Positions 58,380-64,000 of a DNA stretch of 64,000 nt are shown piece after piece. Made by a program: the position numbers and the translations under genes. Source of the DNA: CAZLIC01 sp964559535 (GTDB lineage Bacteria; Pseudomonadota; Alphaproteobacteria; Rhodobacterales; Rhodobacteraceae); NCBI GenBank assembly GCA_964559535.1, contig CAZLIC010000016.1:1-64000 (forward strand). Direction: 5' to 3'. Position 1 is the stretch's first letter, and each line of letters opens with the position of its first letter. Under the pieces are notes generated by a model, which saw nothing but the letters and a program-made list of their open reading frames with translations, made no database searches and had not been told where the DNA came from.

Positions 58380-60431
58380 ATGGCCCGGAACCCGCGGTAC
58401 GATATGCTGTTTGAGCCCGTGAAGATCGGGCCGAAGATGGCGAAGAACCGGTTCTTCCAGGTGCCGCATGCCAGCGGAATGACGAACGCCGCGCCGCAGG
58501 TGCGGGCAGCGTTCCGCGGGATGAAGGCCGAGGGCGGCTGGGGCGTGGTGTGCACCGGCGCGGCGTCGGTGGACCCGTCGTCGGACGACAGCCCGTTCCC
58601 CTGCGCCACGATCTGGGATGATGCCGACATCCGCGCCCATGCACTGATGACCGACGCGGTGCACGCACATGGCGCGCTGGCGGGGATCGAGCTGTGGCAT
58701 GGCGGCGCGGCGGCGGTGAACCGCACCACGCGGCTGCCGGGACTTTCACCGTCGGGTGTGCCGTGGATGGCCACGCATGTGCCCTTCATGTCGTCGGCCC
58801 GGCCCAGGGTGATGGATTCGCACGACATTCGGGAACTCATCCGCTGGCACGCCGAGGCCGCGGTGCGGGCCGAACGGGCGGGGTTCGACATCCTGTATGT
58901 CTATGCGGGCATGGGATACCTGCCGTACCAGTTCCTGCTGTCGGACTACAACAAGCGGACGGATTCCTATGGCGGGTCGGTGCGCAACCGGGTGCGGCTG
59001 GTGGAAGAGCTGATCGACGCGGTGCGCGAGGCTGTGCACGGCCGCTGTGCCGTGGCCTTGCGCGTGTCGATGCAGGAACTTCGCGGGCGGCCGTCCGAAG
59101 TGGCTGAGAGCGAGGCGCACGAGGTGATCGGCTGGTTGAAGAACGCGCCCGATCTGTTTGATGTGAAGATGGATTATTCCAGCACCGACTGCGCGCCCAG
59201 CCGGTTTTTGCCCGAAGGCAGCCACCGCGCGACGGTGGATTTCATGAAGTCGGTCACGGACAAGCCGGTCGTGGGCGTGGGCCGCTTCACCAGCCCGGAT
59301 ACCATGGTCAGCATGGTGAAGGGTGGCGTGCTGGACCTGATCGGCGGCGCGCGACCGTCCATCGCCGACCCCTTCCTGCCGCAGAAGATTGACGAGGGGC
59401 GGGAAGACGACATCCGCGAATGCATCGGCTGCAACATCTGCATTTCATCCTGGCACGACGGGGTGTGGGTGCGCTGCACGCAGAACCCCACGGCGGGCGA
59501 GGAATGGCGGCGCGGCTGGCACCCCGAGGTGGTGCGCAAGGACGGCGAGGGCGACGTGCTGGTGGTGGGCGGCGGGCCTGCGGGGCTGGAGGCCGCGCTG
59601 GTGCTGGCGCGGCGGGGGTTCCGGGTGGCGCTGGCCGAGGCAGAAGCCGAATTCGGCGGGCGGCTGCGATATGAGACCGCCTTGCCGGGGTTGCGGCAAT
59701 GGGGGCGGGTGGCGGACTACCGGCTGGGGCAGCTTCGCAAGATGGCGAACGTGTCGCTGTACCCCGGCAGCCGCCTGTCGGCGGACGAGGTGGCGGAGTT
59801 CGGCGCGGACCATGTGGTGGTGGCCACAGGGGCACGCTGGACGGCGGCCCTTTGCGGCGCGAACGAGCTGCCTGTGGCGGCGCTGGAAGGTTCGAATATC
59901 TACACTCCGGATGATCTGGCCGCCGGTGTCGTGCCAGAAGGGCCGGTCGCAGTGTTCGATTTTGACAATTACTATCTGGGCACGGCGGTGGCCGAGGATC
60001 TGGCGGTGAAGGGGCTGGAGGTGACCTACATCACCACGGCGGGCGCCGCTTCGGCCTGGTCCTTCCTGACCAACGAGGCGCCGCACATCCACACGGCGTT
60101 GGCGCGGCGCGGCATCGGCTACCGGACGCTGGAGATCGTGACGGGCTTTTTTGGGCAAACCCTGAAGCTGGCGCAGATCATGTCCGGCGAGCCGCGCGAG
60201 ATGGCCGCGCGGTCGCTGGTGATCGTGGGCATGCGGGCGGGGGGCAGCGCATTGCACGATTCGCTGCAGGGCCGCGTGGCCTCATTGCACCTGACGGGCG
60301 ATGCGAATGCGCCGGGGGCGATTGCCCATGCCGTGTGGCAGGGCCACCGAACCGGCGAGGACCTGGGGCGTGGGCAGATCATGCTGCGGCGCGACCTGGG
60401 CGTGTTTGCCCCGCGCGAGGCGGCCGAGTGA
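58380..60431 (+). CDS. TMADH-like FMN/4Fe-4S N-demethylase
   Basis: A 683-aa protein of the trimethylamine/dimethylamine dehydrogenase and 2,4-dienoyl-CoA reductase family. An old-yellow-enzyme barrel (residues 1-340) binds FMN; the cluster motif CIGCNICISSW...RC is at about 345-365, with the family sequence CTQNPTAGEEWRRGWHPE. Then comes an NAD/FAD-type domain starting VLVVGGGPAGLEAALVLARRG. Relatives demethylate trimethylamine, dimethylglycine or N-methylproline. The ATG at 58380 follows the operator. It overlaps MttB-2 by four bases, so both act in one pathway. Confidence 0.92.
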   Translation: MARNPRYDMLFEPVKIGPKMAKNRFFQVPHASGMTNAAPQVRAAFRGMKAEGGWGVVCTGAASVDPSSDDSPFPCATIWDDADIRAHALMTDAVHAHGALAGIELWHGGAAAVNRTTRLPGLSPSGVPWMATHVPFMSSARPRVMDSHDIRELIRWHAEAAVRAERAGFDILYVYAGMGYLPYQFLLSDYNKRTDSYGGSVRNRVRLVEELIDAVREAVHGRCAVALRVSMQELRGRPSEVAESEAHEVIGWLKNAPDLFDVKMDYSSTDCAPSRFLPEGSHRATVDFMKSVTDKPVVGVGRFTSPDTMVSMVKGGVLDLIGGARPSIADPFLPQKIDEGREDDIRECIGCNICISSWHDGVWVRCTQNPTAGEEWRRGWHPEVVRKDGEGDVLVVGGGPAGLEAALVLARRGFRVALAEAEAEFGGRLRYETALPGLRQWGRVADYRLGQLRKMANVSLYPGSRLSADEVAEFGADHVVVATGARWTAALCGANELPVAALEGSNIYTPDDLAAGVVPEGPVAVFDFDNYYLGTAVAEDLAVKGLEVTYITTAGAASAWSFLTNEAPHIHTALARRGIGYRTLEIVTGFFGQTLKLAQIMSGEPREMAARSLVIVGMRAGGSALHDSLQGRVASLHLTGDANAPGAIAHAVWQGHRTGEDLGRGQIMLRRDLGVFAPREAAE

Positions 60432-61942
60432 GCCGCCGCGGCGCCCGCGGGCCGCGCAGCGGCGGGCGCATTGCGCAATTGCCGTTCGGGCAGGTGCCGC
60501 GCCTTTACGACCCGATCCGCGTGATCTCGGACGATCAGGTGGCGGCAATCCACCAGGCTGCGCTGGATGTGCTGGCCCAACTCGGGATGCGGGTGCTGGA
60601 CCCCCGGGCGCGGGACCTATACCGCAGCGCGGGCGCCAAGGTGGATGGCGACATGGTGCGGCTGGACCCCGGGCTGGTGGCCGAACGGCTGCGCACGGTG
60701 CCGCCGGCCTTCACCCTTGCCGCACGTGACCCGGCGAAATCGCTGCGCTTCGGCGGCAACGACGTGGTCTTCGCCTCGGTCGGCGGCCCGGCCTATGTGA
60801 TGGATGCAGGCAGGGGCCGCCGCGACGGCAGCTTTGCCGAGATGTGCGATTTCCTGCGGCTGGTACAGGTGCTGAACGTCATCCATCAGGAAGGCGGCTG
60901 CCCCTTCGAGCCGATGGACCTGCCCGCCAACACCCGGCATCTGGACATCTACCGCGCGCAGATCACCACGCTGGACAAATCGTGGCAGACGCAGTCGCTG
61001 GGCCACGCGCGCACGATGGACGGTATCCACATGGCCGCCATCGCCTCCGGCACCACGCCCGAGGCGATGGCGGACACCCCCATCCTGCTGGGCATCATCA
61101 ACACCAACAGCCCGCGGCAGCTGGACATTCCCATGGCCGAGGGGCTGATTGCGTTGGCCGCGCACGGGCAGGTGAACGTGATCACCCCCTTCACGCTGGC
61201 GGGTGCCATGGCGCCGGTGACACTGGCCGGCGCGCTGGTGCTGCAGCATGCCGAGGCGATGGCGGGAATCGTGCTGACCCAGATCGTGCGACCGGGCGTG
61301 CCGGTGATGTACGGCGGCTTCACCTCGAATGTCGACATGCGGTCGGGTGCGCCCGCCTTCGGCACGCCGGAATACACGCAGGCGGCGCAGGCCTCGGGGC
61401 AGCTGGCGCGCCTCATCGGGGTGCCCTTCCGCAGCTCGAACGTGACCGCGGCCAACACGGTGGACGCACAGGCGGCCTACGAATCGCAGATGGCGCTGTG
61501 GGGCTGCATCATGGGCGGGGCACATCTGGTGGAACATGCCGCGGGCTGGATGCACGGCGGGCTGACGGCCAGTTTCGAGAAGCTGATCCTCGATGCCGAG
61601 ATGCTGCAGATGTTCCAGTCCTACATGACGCCCATGGACACATCGGCTGCCGCGCTGGCAGTCCAGGCCATCGCCGAGGTCGGCCCGGGCGGGCATTTCT
61701 TCGGTGCGGACCATACGATGGAGCGCTACGAGACGGCGTTCTACACACCGCTGATATCGAACTGGGAGAACTATCCGAACTGGCTGGACCGCGGGTCGAC
61801 TGATGCGCAAATGCGCGCGGGCACGATCTGGCGGCAACTTCTGGCCGAATACGAGGCGCCGACGCTGGACGAAAGCCGGGCCGAGGCGCTGGATGATTTC
61901 GTGAACAGGCGCAAGGCCGAAGGTGGCGCGCCGATGAACTGA
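60428..61942 (+). CDS. MttB-family (non-pyrrolysine) amine methyltransferase 2
   Basis: A 504-aa MttB-superfamily protein, starting with GTG on the last four bases of the demethylase gene. It shares the barrel core with MttB-1 (AGAMAPVTLAGALVLQHAEAM, MRSGAPAFGTPEYTQA, GPGGHFFGADHTMERYETAF). No in-frame TAG is present, so it is a non-pyrrolysine type. The coupling with a TMADH-like demethylase suggests stepwise removal of methyls from a quaternary amine: MttB first, oxidative demethylation next. No corrinoid protein or RamA activator is in view. The porin-like pseudogene follows 13 bases later. Confidence 0.88.
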   Translation: MSRRGARGPRSGGRIAQLPFGQVPRLYDPIRVISDDQVAAIHQAALDVLAQLGMRVLDPRARDLYRSAGAKVDGDMVRLDPGLVAERLRTVPPAFTLAARDPAKSLRFGGNDVVFASVGGPAYVMDAGRGRRDGSFAEMCDFLRLVQVLNVIHQEGGCPFEPMDLPANTRHLDIYRAQITTLDKSWQTQSLGHARTMDGIHMAAIASGTTPEAMADTPILLGIINTNSPRQLDIPMAEGLIALAAHGQVNVITPFTLAGAMAPVTLAGALVLQHAEAMAGIVLTQIVRPGVPVMYGGFTSNVDMRSGAPAFGTPEYTQAAQASGQLARLIGVPFRSSNVTAANTVDAQAAYESQMALWGCIMGGAHLVEHAAGWMHGGLTASFEKLILDAEMLQMFQSYMTPMDTSAAALAVQAIAEVGPGGHFFGADHTMERYETAFYTPLISNWENYPNWLDRGSTDAQMRAGTIWRQLLAEYEAPTLDESRAEALDDFVNRRKAEGGAPMN

Positions 61943-61955
61943 GAAAGGGCAGGGA

Positions 61956-62609
61956 ATGCGGTTTCTGGCACTGGCACTGGCGGCTTTGGCCGCACCTGGA
62001 ACAGCGGCGGCACAGGCCGTCACCGTCTATGGCGGCGTGGCTCTGGAATACGTCACCGAACCCGGCGGCGACGATGGCGGCGATGGCCAGACGGTCGAGG
62101 CCTATGTGGAAGGCGAGCTGAACGGATTCTACGCCGGTGTCTGGGGGCTGGTGAATTCGGTGTCCACGTCGAATGAGGTGAACCTGTAACTGGGCTACCG
62201 CAACACCCTGGACAGCGGGCTTTACTATGACCTGAACTATTACCGGTACATCTATCCGAACGACGGCGGCGACTGCTGCGGCGAAATCGGCCTGACCATC
62301 GGTCAATCGATCGGCGACTATGTCTATGTGTCTGCCGAAGGCTACTGGGACCCCGAGGCCGAGCTGGGCAGCGCCTATCTGGGGGCCGAAGTCTACCCCG
62401 TGGACAAGGTCACCATTGGCGCCAACTGGGGTGTCTACAATGTGGAAGACGCGGCGGATGAGCAGGAATGGGATATCGGCGTCACCTACGACCTTCTGCA
62501 AAACGACAAGTCGGGTGCGGCCATTGACCTGCGTTACTATGAGGGGACCGAGTACGACGGCTACCTCGGGCTGTTCGTGAACTTCGACACCACGCTGTTT
62601 GGCGGCTGA
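61956..62609 (+). pseudogene. TorF-family outer-membrane porin, broken by one nonsense codon
   Basis: A signal peptide (MRFLALALAALAAPGTAAAQ) and the beta-barrel start TVYGGVALEYVTEP are followed by NEVNL-TAA-LGYRNT. The same frame then runs on for 139 codons with barrel strands (GLYYDLNYYRY, VYVSAEGYW, VTIGANWGVYN) and a final aromatic FVNFDTTLFGG. The TAA stands exactly where the family has Tyr (NLYLGYRN), so one base change (TAT or TAC to TAA) explains it. The full length would be 217 aa. Ribosome-binding site and position show it belonged to the demethylase operon as its outer-membrane channel. Confidence 0.85.
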
Positions 62610-62640
62610 CCGCGTTTCCTGCGCCCTTCCGGCCAGGGTC

Positions 62641-62663
62641 GCGGCGCCCGTTCAGGGCGCCGC
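62641..62663. terminator. convergent terminator after the demethylase operon
   Basis: 9-bp stem GCGGCGCCC / GGGCGCCGC with loop GTTCA, between the ends of the porin pseudogene and the convergent dipeptidase gene. Confidence 0.65.
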
Positions 62664-62691
62664 ATCGGGTGTGGCGGGTCACATGGCCGGA

Positions 62692-64000
62692 CTACATGGC
62701 AAGTCTGGCCAGGACCCGGGCCCAGGAGCGGATGCCCTTGTGAAAGCACTCGACGTCATACTTCTCGTTCGGCGAATGGATCTGGTCGCTGTCGCGCCCG
62801 AAACCGGCCAGAAGGGCATCCATCCCCAGACAGGTCTTGAAGTAGCCCGCAATCGGGATCGACCCGCCGCAGCCCACATAGGCCGCGGCCTTGCCCCATT
62901 CGTCGGTCAATGCGCCGCGGACGGCGGAAAAGGCCGGATGCCCGATTTCCATCTGCCCGGCCGGGCTGGCGCCATGGCCCTTCCATTCGATCTTCACGTC
63001 GGGCGGCAGCTGTGCCTCCACCCAGGCGCGGAAATTCGCGCGGATCGCCAGCGGGTCTTGCTGGCCCACCAGACGGAAGCTGACCTTGGCATGCGCCTGC
63101 GACGGCAGAACGGTCTTGAACCCGTCGCCGGTATAGCCACCCCAGATGCCGTTGATCTCGGCCGTCGGGCGCGACCACAGCATTTCCAGCGGCGTGCGGT
63201 CCTGTTCGCCCGCCGGCGTGGTCAGTCCGACCGAGCCCAGGAACTTCGCATGGTCGAAGGCAAGGTTCTGCCATTGCGCGCGTACGTCGTCGGACAGCTC
63301 CGTCACGCCGTCATAGAAGCCCGGCACGGTGACCCGCCCGCTGTCATCGTGCAATTGGCCCAGGATGCGCGTCAGCACCCGGATGGGGTTGATTGCCGCA
63401 CCGCCATAGGCGCCCGAGTGCAGGTCCTTGTCCGGCCCCTTCAGGGTGATCTCCTCCTGCAGAAGGCCGCGCAGCATGGTGGTAATGGCGGGAACGTGGT
63501 CCTCGAACAGGCCGGTGTCGCAGATCATGGCGATGTCCGCGCGCAGCTCGGCGGCGTTCTGCTGCATGAAGGGAATCAGGCTGGGCGAGCCGGACTCCTC
63601 CTCGCCTTCAAGGAAAATCGTGATGCGGAAAGGCAGCTTGCCATGTTCGGCCACCCAGGCGCGCATGGCCTCGACAAAGGTCATCAGCTGGCCCTTGTCG
63701 TCGGACGACCCGCGGGCGCGGATCACCCGGCCCTTCGGGGTTTCCTCGATGGCGGGGTCGAACGGATCGCGGTGCCACAGGGTCAGCGGGTCCACCGGCT
63801 GCACGTCATAATGGCCGTAGAACAGCACGTGCGGCCCGCCTTCGCCGCCATGTGCCACCACCATCGGGTGCCCCGGCGTGGCGCGCGCGCTGGCGGCAAA
63901 GCCCAGCGTCGCCAGATCGGCCACCAGCCAGTCGGCGGCACGGGCGCAGTCAGCCTTGAACGCGGGGTCGGTTGAAATCGAGGGGATGCGCAGCAGGTCG
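62692..64000 (-). CDS. M20-family dipeptidase, 5' end outside the window
   Basis: At least 436 residues of an M20/M25/M40 metallopeptidase; the N terminus lies beyond 64000. Zinc ligands are in VLFYGHYDVQPVDP (His and Asp), RGSSDDKGQLM (Asp), GEEESGSPS (Glu-Glu), ICDTGLFEDHV (Asp) and HSPNEKYDVE near the end (His). The dimerisation domain is inserted at residues about 190-330. It is close to dipeptidase PepV/carboxypeptidase-type enzymes acting in the cytoplasm. It converges on the porin pseudogene. An internal ATG at 63924 is not the true start, since conserved sequence (LLRIPSISTDPAF) precedes it. Confidence 0.9.
   Translation of the reverse strand, partial: DLLRIPSISTDPAFKADCARAADWLVADLATLGFAASARATPGHPMVVAHGGEGGPHVLFYGHYDVQPVDPLTLWHRDPFDPAIEETPKGRVIRARGSSDDKGQLMTFVEAMRAWVAEHGKLPFRITIFLEGEEESGSPSLIPFMQQNAAELRADIAMICDTGLFEDHVPAITTMLRGLLQEEITLKGPDKDLHSGAYGGAAINPIRVLTRILGQLHDDSGRVTVPGFYDGVTELSDDVRAQWQNLAFDHAKFLGSVGLTTPAGEQDRTPLEMLWSRPTAEINGIWGGYTGDGFKTVLPSQAHAKVSFRLVGQQDPLAIRANFRAWVEAQLPPDVKIEWKGHGASPAGQMEIGHPAFSAVRGALTDEWGKAAAYVGCGGSIPIAGYFKTCLGMDALLAGFGRDSDQIHSPNEKYDVECFHKGIRSWARVLARLAM

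Noticed and set aside
47634..61942. Possible amber (pyrrolysine) codons in the two mttB genes
   Set aside because: Both frames run to full family length without any in-frame TAG, so they are non-pyrrolysine members and no pyl system needs to be assumed.
1..64000. CRISPR arrays, prophage modules and classic antiphage defence systems
   Set aside because: No regularly spaced direct repeats, Cas-like, phage structural, restriction-modification or toxin-antitoxin proteins were recognised anywhere in the window.

Overview
The window is high-GC DNA, almost fully coding, from a photosynthetic alphaproteobacterium, most likely a Rhodobacteraceae (Rhodobacter/Gemmobacter/Tabrizicola-like) purple or aerobic anoxygenic phototroph. 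The best evidence is a puc light-harvesting operon at 14.9-17.6 kb with two PpsR/CrtJ sites (TGT-N12-ACA). Supporting evidence is the wealth of sugar, peptide and amine ABC transporters, MttB-family methyltransferases, phosphonate genes, and short palindromic intergenic repeats. No replication origin, CRISPR array, prophage or intact IS was seen.

Layout. 0-0.8 kb: an orphan small gene, tRNA-Leu(UAA) and the broken 5' half of a second tRNA-Leu. 0.8-12 kb: housekeeping and accessory genes: a META-domain lipoprotein-like protein, scoA-orf-scoB (3-oxoacid CoA-transferase), an RTX protein, an ECF sigma/anti-sigma pair, and a tight minus-strand run of cysK, MscS channel and AlaX, then an adenylate cyclase. 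12-26 kb: a sugar ABC system in two divergent blocks (binding protein, two permeases and RbsD/FucU on minus; ATPase, SGNH hydrolase, a second RbsD/FucU, ribokinase and LacI on plus). Its minus-strand half is split by an island holding pucBAC, an extra puc gene, an HxlR regulator, a methyltransferase and a 3'-end copy of the binding-protein gene. 26-39 kb: a second, complete sugar/polyol ABC operon ending in a DhaK-DhaL kinase, a convergent dehydrogenase/isomerase pair, then glpD and glpK. 39-43 kb: an RTX-like protein, a flavin reductase and a PhnM paralogue that has lost its metal ligands. 43-50 kb: CorA, phnN, a DUF1045 2H-type protein, phnM, a PHP phosphoesterase, MttB-1 and a His-rich CDF exporter. 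50-62.6 kb: a BetI-like TetR gene, a minus-strand Dpp-type ABC operon led by a CocE/NonD hydrolase, and a divergent operon of a TMADH-like demethylase, MttB-2 and a TorF-like porin broken by one stop codon. 62.7-64 kb: an M20 dipeptidase running off the window.

How it fits together. Two sugar-uptake regulons sit side by side and share a LacI regulator whose likely operators (GTACCTCA half-sites) lie before lacI and before the second ABC operon. The 50-62 kb block looks like one regulon for a methylated-amine conjugate: Dpp-type import, ester or amide cleavage, demethylation by MttB and by an iron-sulfur flavoprotein, with paired TTGTT-S-AACAA palindromes in the divergent promoter. The LH2 alpha protein carries Phe44-Leu45 in place of the usual Tyr-Trp/Tyr pair, the signature of blue-shifted B800-820 (LH3) antennae, and has a long C-terminal tail.
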